Assembly: GCF_015767265.1 (NCBI RefSeq)
Contig: NZ_JADPIB010000011.1
Span: 1-58,678 of the forward strand
Reading direction: 5' to 3'
DNA length: 58,678 nucleotides
Source of the DNA: Aureivirga marina
GTDB taxonomy: Bacteria; Bacteroidota; Bacteroidia; Flavobacteriales; Flavobacteriaceae
Made by a program: the position numbers and the translations under genes. Under the pieces are notes generated by a model. It had not been told where the DNA came from, searched no databases, and was given only the letters and a program-made list of their open reading frames with translations. Each line of letters begins with the position of its first letter. Within the stretch, counting starts at the first letter, position 1. Positions 1 through 7,252 of the stretch are shown one piece after another.

Positions 1-53
1 TAAGCCTACCAGCGCAGATGGTACTGCCTTTGGTGGGAGAGTATGTCATCGCC
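1..53 (+). rRNA. rrf: 5S ribosomal RNA, 3' end (partial)
   Basis: The first ~53 bases match the conserved 3' half of bacterial 5S rRNA: AAGCCTACCAGCGC, GATGGTACTGC and TGGGAGAGTATGTCATCGCC are the usual landmarks, in sense orientation. The 5' half and the rest of the rRNA operon lie to the left of the window. A strong terminator follows directly, so this is the end of the operon. The exact 3' end is estimated. Confidence 0.93.
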
Positions 54-61
54 TTTTTTTG

Positions 62-98
62 AATCCTGATTCTTTTTTTGAATCAGGATTTTTTTTTG
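62..98 (+). terminator. Intrinsic terminator of the rRNA operon
   Basis: An 11-bp perfect stem, AATCCTGATTC paired with GAATCAGGATT, with a T-rich loop is followed by eight T residues. It begins about 9 nt after the 5S rRNA 3' end, where rRNA operon termination is expected. Confidence 0.92.
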
Positions 99-114
99 CT
101 TTGAATTGAGATTT

Positions 115-335
115 GACTTCGCTTAGTGAGTTGTGAATAGAAAAATATCTTTTACTACAAATAAATGTTTTGGCTTCGGCTGCGCTAAGCCACCGTTTTT
201 TGTTTACCAATATTATGTATTGAGTGATTTTTGTAAATGTTAGCTTCGACTCCGCTCAGCTACCTTTAGATTTATATATAATAGATAGAATTTCATTTAC
301 GTTTGGATTTGGATTGGCTCAGTTACTTCGCTTTT
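115..335. repeat. Cluster of degenerate TTCG...CTCAG/CTAAG short repeats
   Basis: Four diverged copies of one short motif lie in this AT-rich stretch: around 115-135 (GACTTCGCTTAGTGAG), 171-193 (GGCTTCGGCTGCGCTAAGCC), 241-263 (AGCTTCGACTCCGCTCAGCT) and 313-332 (inverted order, GGCTCAGTTACTTCGC). They are GC-richer than their surroundings and weakly palindromic (AGC...GCT ends). Similar 'CTTCGACTCCGCTCAG' intergenic repeats are common in flavobacterial genomes, from memory. No ORF covers them. Confidence 0.6.
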
Positions 336-365
336 CTTTTTTTTCTTGTTTTTTGTTTGAAAAAC

Positions 366-470
366 GGTTGCGTTAGGGATTGTAGCGGCATCCTTTTGCT
401 GCTTGCAGATTTGCAGCAAAAGATATAGCGGAAAGCCCGACCCGAAGTTGTGACGAAGGGAAACGCCCAA
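366..470. repeat. Structured intergenic element (nested hairpin)
   Basis: This GC-richer block contains a perfect 10-bp hairpin (CTTTTGCTGC at 393-402, GCAGCAAAAG at 413-422). It is flanked by partly complementary outer arms, including GCGTT at 370-374 with AACGC at 462-466 and AGGG/CCC-type pairing. I recognise this kind of sequence (GCGTTAGGGATTG ... GCGGAAAGCCCGACCC) as recurring between genes in flavobacteria. That is memory, not a search. It could be a non-autonomous repeat or a structured RNA. It is not coding. Confidence 0.55.
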
Positions 471-488
471 ATTATATTGAATAAATTA

Positions 489-1613
489 TTAGAGATTCCA
501 GTTGAAAAGTCCGCCTAAATCGGAAATGAATTGTCTATAGATATCTTCGTTGAACATTTCTATTATTAAATCTGTATCATTGAAAGGTTTTTGAGAATAA
601 CTTTTAGTTATAAGAGCATTATCTTCAAAAGTTAGAGCACGTTCATCACCTTTAAATTTTGCTGTTTTATTGATATGAGTTGTGTTTCCAGGAAAATTAT
701 GTCTTGATATTTCTTCATTTGTTTTGGAATCTTTCACGATTACAATCATATTTCCTGTAATATTTTTGATAGTTTCTGTATACGTTACAGTTGCGCTAAC
801 TGTTGTTTCTTTCCCATTGTCTTGGATAATTTTTGACCTTTTTATATCATAAGAATGTCTTTTTTCAGGAGAAATATTAATAGAATTCCAAGTCATATCT
901 ACTTCCCAATTGGTGTCAAAATCTTTTGATCTTTCGAATTTACTTCCAACATTATTTATTGTTAAGTTTTCAATAATTTTTTCAAGAATGTAATTGCTGG
1001 AGATACTTGAACCATCAGAACTAATTTCAAAATAGTTTCCTTGATTTTTATAGGTAACAGGAGCAAAATAGACATTCTTTTTTCCTTTTAAGATTGTTAC
1101 ATCTAATAAATCTTTTGTGTTTTTATAGTCAGGATTAATTTCTAGAACTTTTTTAAAATTTCGATAAGCAATGGCACTTCCAAAAGGATTATCAGTTTGA
1201 TTAAGATATTTATTTCCTTCATCATATAGTTCTTTAGAAGCTTCTGAAGAGACACTATCTATGATTGCTTTATAATCTTTAGAATGAAGTGAAGCAGTTT
1301 CTTTTTGAGAAAGTACTAGATTATCTAGATAATATAAAGAATGTAATGTATTTAGAATTTCAATCCATGGTTTTTCCGAATATTCTGGACTGTTCAATTC
1401 GTCAAGTTGTTTATTGTATTTAGAAAGTGATTCGGTATAATGATTAAGAAAGATTTTTTTCAGTCGGCTTCTGTTAGGATGTTTAATATATTTTTGAAAA
1501 GCTTTTGTAGTAGCATGTTCTTTTTTTTGGATTTGACCAACAGTTAAAATGTGATCTTGACAGAATGAAAATTGTATTCCTGTGATAAAGAATACGAGAA
1601 CTAATAACCTCAT
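489..1613 (-). CDS. Exported protein of unknown function, TPR-like segment
   Basis: I do not recognise a characterised family. The 374-residue product begins with a hydrophobic signal peptide (about residues 1-18, ending FSFC-QD) and is probably periplasmic or surface-exposed. Residues ~140-165 (YRNFKKVLEINPDYKNTKD) look like one tetratricopeptide-type helix pair. The C-terminal half is beta-rich, with long runs of polar residues. It stands alone. The 5S rRNA region lies downstream and a 308-nt AT-rich gap separates it from the divergent serine hydrolase gene. The start is the ATG at the signal peptide. Function unknown. Confidence 0.7.
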   Translation of the reverse strand: MRLLVLVFFITGIQFSFCQDHILTVGQIQKKEHATTKAFQKYIKHPNRSRLKKIFLNHYTESLSKYNKQLDELNSPEYSEKPWIEILNTLHSLYYLDNLVLSQKETASLHSKDYKAIIDSVSSEASKELYDEGNKYLNQTDNPFGSAIAYRNFKKVLEINPDYKNTKDLLDVTILKGKKNVYFAPVTYKNQGNYFEISSDGSSISSNYILEKIIENLTINNVGSKFERSKDFDTNWEVDMTWNSINISPEKRHSYDIKRSKIIQDNGKETTVSATVTYTETIKNITGNMIVIVKDSKTNEEISRHNFPGNTTHINKTAKFKGDERALTFEDNALITKSYSQKPFNDTDLIIEMFNEDIYRQFISDLGGLFNWNL

Positions 1614-1921
1614 TTTTTTCTATTTTGAATTTAGAATTAAATTAATAAAAATGAGAAAGCTAGTCATTTTTTGAAGTCATAAGCTTTTGTTTAAAAAGTA
1701 TCAATTTAATCATAAATTTTAATAGAAAATAGATAAGTCGATAATTGAAAACAGACTTGAAAATAGTTTTTAAAATGCTTAAAAACGATATAAATCAATA
1801 AAAAGCAGTAATATTTTTGCGAAATATTTGTTTCTTTTATAAATTACATAAGGATTTTGACTTAAAAAGAAAAAGTTAAATCTGCATTTATTCCTAATTT
1901 ATAACAACAGATTTTTTAACT
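1614..1921. other. AT-rich divergent intergenic region
   Basis: This 308-nt gap separates two divergent genes and must carry both promoters. A TATTTTTG match to the Bacteroidota -7 consensus TAnnTTTG lies at 1812-1819 on the plus strand, about 100 nt before the serine hydrolase start, but no convincing TTG -33 partner is visible. I see nothing else. Confidence 0.4.
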
Positions 1922-3265
1922 ATGAAAATTGCAAAAATGATTTTTTTCATTCTTATAGCACTAATAATTGTGTTAGTGGTCTATAATTACCCGCGTTTAA
2001 ATATTATAACTGGATTTGCAGCCAAAAATGTGTGTTCTTGTACTTTTGTTGCGGATAGAAAGTTGAAATCGATAGAATCAGAAGACAATGGTTTTTCTCC
2101 AATTAAAATGGCAAAAAATAAGATTGATTTTGAAGAAAAATCGGTTACTTCAACTGTATTTGGATTGAAGAAAAGAAAAGCAGTTTATAGGGAAGGATTA
2201 GGTTGTGTTTTATTACCAGAAAACAATCCGAAATCTAGAAAGATTGAAGAGCCGAATAGAAATTTAACACCAATTCAGAAACCATTTCCGTATGGGAATT
2301 TAGAGCCAAAAGATTCGGTTTTTGCAAATATTGATTATGATAAATTAAATCAGGCAATTGAAAATGCTTTTGATGAAGATATAGATTCGGCAAAGAAAAA
2401 AACAAAAGCAGTTTTAGTTGTTTATAAAGACCATATTATTGGAGAAAAATATATGGAAGGATATAATAAAGATACACGACTTTTGGGTTGGTCAATGACG
2501 AAAAGTTTGACGAATACAATGTTTGGAATTCTTCAAAAAGACTCCATTTTTGATATTCACAAACCTGCGCCAGTAGAGGAATGGAAAAAAGATGATAGAA
2601 GAAAAATTACAACAAAAGAATTATTGAAAATGAATAGTGGTTTAGAATGGGTTGAAGATTATAATTCGATTTCTGATGTTACAAAAATGCTTTTTCAAGC
2701 GAGTAATATGACTAAACCGCAAGCAGAAAAAAGAGAGAAGCATAAGCCAAATAAATTTTTTAATTATTCGTCTGGAACAACAAATTTGCTTTCAGGAATT
2801 TTAAGAGAACAATTTGAAACACATCAAGAATATTTAGATTTTCCATATAAATCATTTATTGATAAAATGGGAATGCATTCTATGTTGATTGAGACAGATT
2901 GTGCAGGAAATTATGTTTTATCCTCTTACGGTTGGGCAAATACAAGAGATTGGGCAAAATTTGGATTGTTATATCTTCATAAAGGAAATTGGGATGGAGA
3001 ACAAATAATTAAAGAATCTTGGGTTGGTTATACGCATTCTCCAGCACCTAATTCGGATGATCGTTATGGAGAGCATTTTTGGATAAACAAAGGAGGATTT
3101 TATCCAAATTCACCAAGAGATATGTATTCTGCGAATGGATATCAAGGACAAAGAATTTTTATAATTCCGAGTAAAGATATGGTAATTGTTCGTCTTGGAT
3201 ATTCAGAAACAGATAGATTTGATTTTGATGGATTGGTAAGCAAAATTGTAGCATCTGTGAAATAG
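1922..3265 (+). CDS. Membrane-anchored serine hydrolase, beta-lactamase/NylB-like family
   Basis: This is a class C beta-lactamase-fold serine hydrolase (penicillin-binding-protein-like or 6-aminohexanoate-dimer hydrolase-like) with an N-terminal membrane anchor at residues ~5-22. The nucleophile motif SxxK is SMTK at residues 191-194. The second motif, normally YxN, reads YSS at 282-284. The third-motif region is GYQGQ at 406-410, as in NylB-type esterases rather than true beta-lactamases. The globular domain should face the periplasm. Substrate cannot be read from sequence; ester or amide hydrolysis is the family activity. A terminator hairpin follows at 3301-3343. Confidence 0.85.
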   Translation: MKIAKMIFFILIALIIVLVVYNYPRLNIITGFAAKNVCSCTFVADRKLKSIESEDNGFSPIKMAKNKIDFEEKSVTSTVFGLKKRKAVYREGLGCVLLPENNPKSRKIEEPNRNLTPIQKPFPYGNLEPKDSVFANIDYDKLNQAIENAFDEDIDSAKKKTKAVLVVYKDHIIGEKYMEGYNKDTRLLGWSMTKSLTNTMFGILQKDSIFDIHKPAPVEEWKKDDRRKITTKELLKMNSGLEWVEDYNSISDVTKMLFQASNMTKPQAEKREKHKPNKFFNYSSGTTNLLSGILREQFETHQEYLDFPYKSFIDKMGMHSMLIETDCAGNYVLSSYGWANTRDWAKFGLLYLHKGNWDGEQIIKESWVGYTHSPAPNSDDRYGEHFWINKGGFYPNSPRDMYSANGYQGQRIFIIPSKDMVIVRLGYSETDRFDFDGLVSKIVASVK

Positions 3266-3300
3266 AGAAATTTTAACATGAAAATATAGGTTAAAGAGCT

Positions 3301-3343
3301 AAATAATTGCTTTAAATACTGTGATTTTAAAGCAATTATTTTT
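3301..3343 (+). terminator. Intrinsic terminator after the serine hydrolase gene
   Basis: A 16-bp AT-rich stem (AAATAATTGCTTTAAA at 3301-3316 with TTTAAAGCAATTATTT at 3326-3341) runs into a T-rich tract. Its position argues that the small gene downstream starts at 3375 and not at the in-frame ATG inside the hairpin. Confidence 0.75.
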
Positions 3344-3374
3344 ATTTTTAATGGCTCTAAATAATTTATATTTC

Positions 3375-3503
3375 ATGCAACAAAAAGTAAAAAACTGGCT
3401 CAAAAAAATAGGACTTGTTGGGTTTTTATTTTTCTTTATCAAAGGCTTAATTTGGTTGGCAATCTTTTTTGGTTTAGGAAAATGGCTCAAAGATTTATTT
3501 TAA
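3375..3503 (+). CDS. Small single-pass membrane protein (42 aa)
   Basis: This is a short ORF starting at the ATG that gives MQQKVKNWLKK. A basic amphipathic start is followed by one strongly hydrophobic segment (about residues 14-34, GLVGFLFFFIKGLIWLAIFF) and a short GLGKWLKDLF tail. The composition (positive-inside, then TM helix) and its position between a terminator and the next co-directional gene favour a real small membrane protein. Similar ~40-residue proteins of unknown function occur in flavobacteria, from memory. A longer reading from 3321 would start inside the upstream terminator, so I rejected it. The opposite-strand ORF here looks like a shadow. Confidence 0.55.
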   Translation: MQQKVKNWLKKIGLVGFLFFFIKGLIWLAIFFGLGKWLKDLF

Positions 3504-3529
3504 TAAAAAAAAAGAAAAATTGTTTGTGA

Positions 3530-3880
3530 ATGGAAGAAAAGAAATGTTTGAATTGCGGTGAGAGTTTTGTAGGTAGAATTGACAAAAAATACTGTTCAGA
3601 TTATTGTCGAAATACCTATAATAATCGCTTGGACAAAGATGAAAAAAATTTGATTCGAAATATTAATAATCGACTTCGAAAGAATTATAAAATATTAACT
3701 GAATTAAATGTAAATGGAAAGACAAAAGTTTCAAAACATAAGCTTTTAAGTAATGGATTTGATTTTGATTATTTGACTTCTATTTATACTACTAAAAAAG
3801 GAACTGTGTATCATTTTTGTTATGATCAAGGGTATTTAGCTTTGGAAAATGATTTGTTTGTTTTGATAAAACGAGAATAG
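3530..3880 (+). CDS. DUF2116-type Zn-ribbon protein
   Basis: This 116-residue cytoplasmic protein has an N-terminal zinc ribbon: Cys6 and Cys9 (CLNC), then Cys22 and Cys26 (CSDYC). It matches the 'ENCGESFVGRxDKKYCSDxCR' signature of the DUF2116-like small Zn-ribbon proteins of Bacteroidota. A basic helical segment (RNINNRLRKNYKIL) follows, then a C-terminal domain of unknown function. The combination suggests nucleic-acid binding, but nothing shows a target. It lies 26 nt after the small membrane protein gene and 39 nt before the chosen start of the ChaN-like gene, so co-transcription is plausible. Confidence 0.75.
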   Translation: MEEKKCLNCGESFVGRIDKKYCSDYCRNTYNNRLDKDEKNLIRNINNRLRKNYKILTELNVNGKTKVSKHKLLSNGFDFDYLTSIYTTKKGTVYHFCYDQGYLALENDLFVLIKRE

Positions 3881-3919
3881 ATTTTTATGTTACATTTGTC
3901 TTTTAAAAAGATGAATTAC

Positions 3920-4774
3920 ATGAAAAAATTGATTCTTTTCCTTGTTTTATTTACTTCGATTTTAACAATTCAAGCACAGGGAAAATCTGTTTATAAACTT
4001 TATAACGAAAAAGGAAAAAAGGTTCGTTATCAGAAAATGCTGCGAAAAATTAAGAAAGCAGATATTGTTTTGGTTGGAGAATTTCATAATAATCCGATTT
4101 CACATTGGATGGAATACATAATTTTAGAAGATGTTTCAAAAAAGAAAGATGTGAAAATTGGAATGGAAATGTTTGAAACAGATGTTCAGAAAGATTTAAA
4201 TGCATTTTTAAATGATGAAATTACAAAAGAAGCTTTTGATACTTTGACAAGAACTTGGTCAAATTTTGATACAGATTATTTACAATTAATTGATTTTTCT
4301 AAGAAGCATAAAATTGCTGTTATTGCTTCAAATGTTCCACGAAAATATGCTAGAATTGTATATAAAAAAGGATTTGAAGGATTAGATGAATTATCAACTG
4401 AAGAGAAAAATTTTATTGCTCCTTTACCTATATTATATGATAAAAATTTACCAAGTTATCAGAAAATGATGAAAATGATGGGAGGACATGGTGGACCAAA
4501 TTTGCCTAAAGCACAAGCAATAAAAGATGCAACAATGGCAAATTCTATTTTAAAAAATAGAAAAGAAGGAGAGGTTTTTATTCATTTTAATGGTTCTTAT
4601 CATTCAGATGATTTTGAAGGAATTTATTGGTATTTAAAAAAGACAAATCCAGATTTAAATATTATTACAATTTCAATTGTTGAGCAAAAAGAAGTAGATT
4701 CATTTGAAAAAGAAAATAAAGGAAAAGCCGATTATATAATGGTTGTAGATGAGAAAGTAACTAAATCATATTAA
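3920..4774 (+). CDS. ChaN-family haem/iron-associated protein
   Basis: This belongs to the ChaN-like (PF04187) family, secreted or lipid-anchored proteins linked to haem or iron uptake in other bacteria. The signature ADIVLVGEFHNNP...H and a following MEMFETDVQ block are visible, as is the late histidine-containing HFNGSYHSDDF. I start it at the ATG giving MKKLILFLVLFTS, which makes a normal Sec signal peptide ending IQAQ. Two upstream in-frame ATGs only add residues before the basic n-region. The mature protein would be periplasmic with no lipobox Cys. The haem-ligand residues of ChaN are not clearly conserved, so haem binding is inferred from family only. Confidence 0.8.
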   Translation: MKKLILFLVLFTSILTIQAQGKSVYKLYNEKGKKVRYQKMLRKIKKADIVLVGEFHNNPISHWMEYIILEDVSKKKDVKIGMEMFETDVQKDLNAFLNDEITKEAFDTLTRTWSNFDTDYLQLIDFSKKHKIAVIASNVPRKYARIVYKKGFEGLDELSTEEKNFIAPLPILYDKNLPSYQKMMKMMGGHGGPNLPKAQAIKDATMANSILKNRKEGEVFIHFNGSYHSDDFEGIYWYLKKTNPDLNIITISIVEQKEVDSFEKENKGKADYIMVVDEKVTKSY

Positions 4775-4784
4775 TTTAAAATAT

Positions 4785-4817
4785 AAAAAAAGCAGCGAAA
4801 ATAGACGCTGCTTTTTT
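4785..4817. terminator. Bidirectional terminator between convergent genes
   Basis: The stem AGCAGCG/CGCTGCT (4791-4797 with 4806-4812) is flanked by A-run and T-run on either side, so it can terminate both the ChaN-like gene (+) and sufS (-). Confidence 0.85.
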
Positions 4818-4843
4818 ATTTAAAATATATATTTTAAAACGTT

Positions 4844-6058
4844 TTAGCTCAACATCATTTTTGCTTTTTTCAAAGCTTCTACTAAAGCATCAATTTCTTC
4901 TTTTGTATTATAGAATGCGAAAGAAGCACGGATTGTTCCTGGAATTTTATAAAAATTCATAATTGGTTGTGTACAATGATGACCAGTTCGAACAGCAATT
5001 CCAAGTTTATCGATAATTGTTCCGATATCATAAGGATGAATTCCTTCAATATTAAAAGAAATTACACTTGTCTTATTAGGAGATGTTCCATAAATCTTTA
5101 AACCTTCAATTTCTAAAAGCTTTTCTGTTCCGTATTCTAATAATTCATGTTCGTATGCTTTAATATTTTCGATTCCAATTTCATTGATATAATCAATAGC
5201 AGTTCCGAAAACAATTCCAGCTTCGATATTTGGAGTTCCAGCTTCAAATTTATGAGGTAAATCAGCGTATGTTGTTTTTTCGAAAGTAACTTCTTTAATC
5301 ATTTCCCCACCTCCATGATAAGGAGGAAGTTTATGAAGCCATTCTTCTTTACCGTATAAAAATCCGATTCCAGTTGGTCCATACATTTTATGAGCAGAAC
5401 AAGTATAGAAATCGCAATCTAAAGCTTGTAAATCTACTTTTTCATGAGGAGTAGCTTGCGCACCATCAATAAGAACAGCAGCATTTACAGCATGAGCTTT
5501 TTCGATGATTTCTTCAATAGGATTGATTGTTCCTAAAGCATTTGAAATATGATTTACAGCAACAATTTTTGTTTTATCAGACAGAAGATTTGTAAAAGTT
5601 TCCATATCTAAACTTCCATCTTCGAACATTGGAATTACTTTTAAAATAGCTCCAGTTCTTTCACATAATAATTGCCAAGGAACGATATTCGAATGATGTT
5701 CAATTGCAGAAATAATGATTTCATCTTCTTTGTTAATTAAAGAAGTAAATGAACTTGCAACTAAATTAATTGCTTCTGTAGTTCCTCTTGTGAAAATAAT
5801 CTCGTGAGCATGTTTTGCATTAAAATGTTGTTGGATTTTAAAACGAGATTCTTCATAAGCATCCGTTGCTAATTGGCTCAAAGTATGAACGCCACGATGA
5901 ATATTAGAATTGATTGTTTCGTAATATTTTTCAATAGCATCAATAACAACTTTTGGTTTTTGACTTGAGGCTGCATTATCAAAATAAATTAATGGTTTTC
6001 CATTTACAGTTCTATGCAAAATAGGAAAATCATTTCGTACTTTATTTATATCAATCAT
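4844..6058 (-). CDS. sufS: Cysteine desulfurase SufS
   Basis: This PLP-dependent enzyme takes sulfur from L-cysteine as a persulfide and passes it to the SUF iron-sulfur cluster assembly machinery in the cytoplasm. At 404 residues it has the normal SufS (group II) length. The PLP-binding lysine is K224 in SAHKMYGPTG. The persulfide-carrying cysteine is C362 in RTGHHCTQP, with the short loop typical of SufS rather than IscS. The N-terminal FDNAASSQKP and THR-like TRGTTEAINLV phosphate-binding segments are intact. The other suf genes are not in this window. Confidence 0.96.
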   Translation of the reverse strand: MIDINKVRNDFPILHRTVNGKPLIYFDNAASSQKPKVVIDAIEKYYETINSNIHRGVHTLSQLATDAYEESRFKIQQHFNAKHAHEIIFTRGTTEAINLVASSFTSLINKEDEIIISAIEHHSNIVPWQLLCERTGAILKVIPMFEDGSLDMETFTNLLSDKTKIVAVNHISNALGTINPIEEIIEKAHAVNAAVLIDGAQATPHEKVDLQALDCDFYTCSAHKMYGPTGIGFLYGKEEWLHKLPPYHGGGEMIKEVTFEKTTYADLPHKFEAGTPNIEAGIVFGTAIDYINEIGIENIKAYEHELLEYGTEKLLEIEGLKIYGTSPNKTSVISFNIEGIHPYDIGTIIDKLGIAVRTGHHCTQPIMNFYKIPGTIRASFAFYNTKEEIDALVEALKKAKMMLS

Positions 6059-6145
6059 ATTGTATTCAATTTCAGTAATGCAAAGGTACTATATATTCTT
6101 TTACAAAATGTTAAAGTGTTATTTAGAAAATTTATAGACTTATAA

Positions 6146-6177
6146 ATAAAAAAAGCGTTGAAAAAAATTCAACGCTT
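6146..6177 (-). terminator. Intrinsic terminator, minus strand
   Basis: The perfect 10-bp stem AAGCGTTGAA/TTCAACGCTT (6153-6162 with 6168-6177) is followed on the minus strand by a run of seven T residues. It probably ends the transcript coming from the HmuY operon, about 420 nt after the hmuY stop codon. Confidence 0.75.
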
Positions 6178-6454
6178 CCCAAACCAAAAACAACGTAGAA
6201 AACTTAAGATTTTCTACAATCTATAACTAAAATATATCGAAGATATTTAGTTTTATCTAGAAGGAAAAAGAACGTGTTTGTGGTACATTATCAATTAACA
6301 CTTGTAATATTAGTTTTCATAATTCAGATATTCTTTTTTTCGTATTGAAAAGGAAGAATAAAATTGGTAATACAATTTAATTTATGATAATGTAACTTGA
6401 TAAAACTAAATACTTCAATAACTAAAACAATTTGATATATGAATGAAATTTTTG

Positions 6455-6580
6455 AACCAAAATGTTGCATAGTTTTTTGGTTAGAATGAAGAAGTAGTTT
6501 TTAAATATTACTTCAATTAAAAATCAGAAATATATGGTTAGTTTTTTTACAAAAACTGAACTATGCAACATCGTTTGGTT
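6455..6580. repeat. Long inverted repeat downstream of the HmuY gene
   Basis: The left arm AACCAAAATGTTGCATAGTT (6455-6474) and the right arm AACTATGCAACATCGTTTGG (6559-6578, continuing TT) are near-perfect reverse complements; the right arm has two extra bases. A smaller hairpin (GAAGTA...TACTTC) sits inside. The whole is ~126 bp, begins 16 nt after the HmuY stop codon and is not coding. It could be a miniature mobile element or an RNA-stabilising structure. Confidence 0.65.
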
Positions 6581-6595
6581 TCCTTTATTATGGTC

Positions 6596-7240
6596 TTATT
6601 TTAATGATTTTGAATCTTCTGTTTGATATTTATATTTAAAAGTATAATGAGCTGATTCTGCCGTTTGGTCAATAGTAGTTGGACTATCTTTGTAATAACT
6701 TAAGATTTCCATTTTTGCATATTTTCCATTATCTGTTTTAACAACGATAACTTTTCCAGGAATTGGTGTAATTGTGTGGTATTGATTGTCGTAATTATAC
6801 CATCCATTTCCTCCTCCTTTTTTAATCGCTAATTCTGTATCCGTATCCTCTCTAAATTCTGAATCTTCTGGAGCAGTTTTAATATCGTCAAAAGTTCCGT
6901 CAACAACTACTGACATTGCAGAACCATTTCCACTAACTCCTGAATTTGTAATAATTGTAGTTCCTTTAAAAGCAATGTCCCAACTTTCACTTTCATCTAC
7001 TAATCCTCCTTCAGCAAAACTGAAATAATTAAAAGGATTCGCTTGAATAATATCTCCAGTAACATAATCAATTACATCATTTGGCATATGTAAATTTGTA
7101 ATGTTTTTTAATTCTAACTCCACAGGCTCTGTAGGGTCAATTGTTTGTGTAGAATTATCATCATCATCTGAACAACTCACAAAAGAGAATGAAAGTAATG
7201 CTATAAATAAAAAGCTAAGGAATAAATTATTTTTTTTCAT
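6596..7240 (-). CDS. HmuY-family haem-binding lipoprotein
   Basis: This is a probable surface haem-capture lipoprotein that would deliver haem to the TonB-dependent receptor encoded just upstream. The signal peptide ends in a lipobox, FVSC-S, followed by an acidic SDDDDNST stretch like the lipoprotein export signal of Bacteroidota. Typical HmuY features follow: SESWDIAFKGTTIITNSG (the 'WDiaf...' core), GWYNYD, and the TPIPGKVIVVKTDNGKYAKMEILSYY strands near the C terminus. The 214-residue length fits. It starts 12 nt after the receptor stop codon. The two axial histidines known from Porphyromonas HmuY cannot be assigned with confidence. Confidence 0.78.
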   Translation of the reverse strand: MKKNNLFLSFLFIALLSFSFVSCSDDDDNSTQTIDPTEPVELELKNITNLHMPNDVIDYVTGDIIQANPFNYFSFAEGGLVDESESWDIAFKGTTIITNSGVSGNGSAMSVVVDGTFDDIKTAPEDSEFREDTDTELAIKKGGGNGWYNYDNQYHTITPIPGKVIVVKTDNGKYAKMEILSYYKDSPTTIDQTAESAHYTFKYKYQTEDSKSLK

Positions 7241-7252
7241 GATTTCTTTAGT

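Larger units (their letters stand above)
6059..6595. other. 537-nt structured intergenic region
   Basis: No gene is visible. On the minus strand it holds, in order, a long inverted repeat (6455-6580), an unremarkable AT-rich stretch, and three consecutive hairpins (6225-6253, 6195-6217, 6153-6177), the last a terminator. It may be a long structured 3' UTR of the HmuY operon or contain a small RNA. I could not find a convincing TAnnTTTG promoter for an independent transcript. Confidence 0.5.

Noticed and set aside
368-470. Integron attC site
   Set aside because: GTTAGGG and a hairpin are present, but the R-box order and the RYYYAAC partner do not fit attC, and there is no integrase or cassette structure.
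3299-3490. Minus-strand ORF overlapping the small membrane protein
   Set aside because: It begins and ends within terminator and coding sequence of the other strand and has no signal or domain. The plus-strand small protein explains the region better.
4844-6058. IscS/NifS-type or selenocysteine lyase instead of SufS
   Set aside because: The short active-site loop RTGHHCTQP and overall length are of the SufS type.
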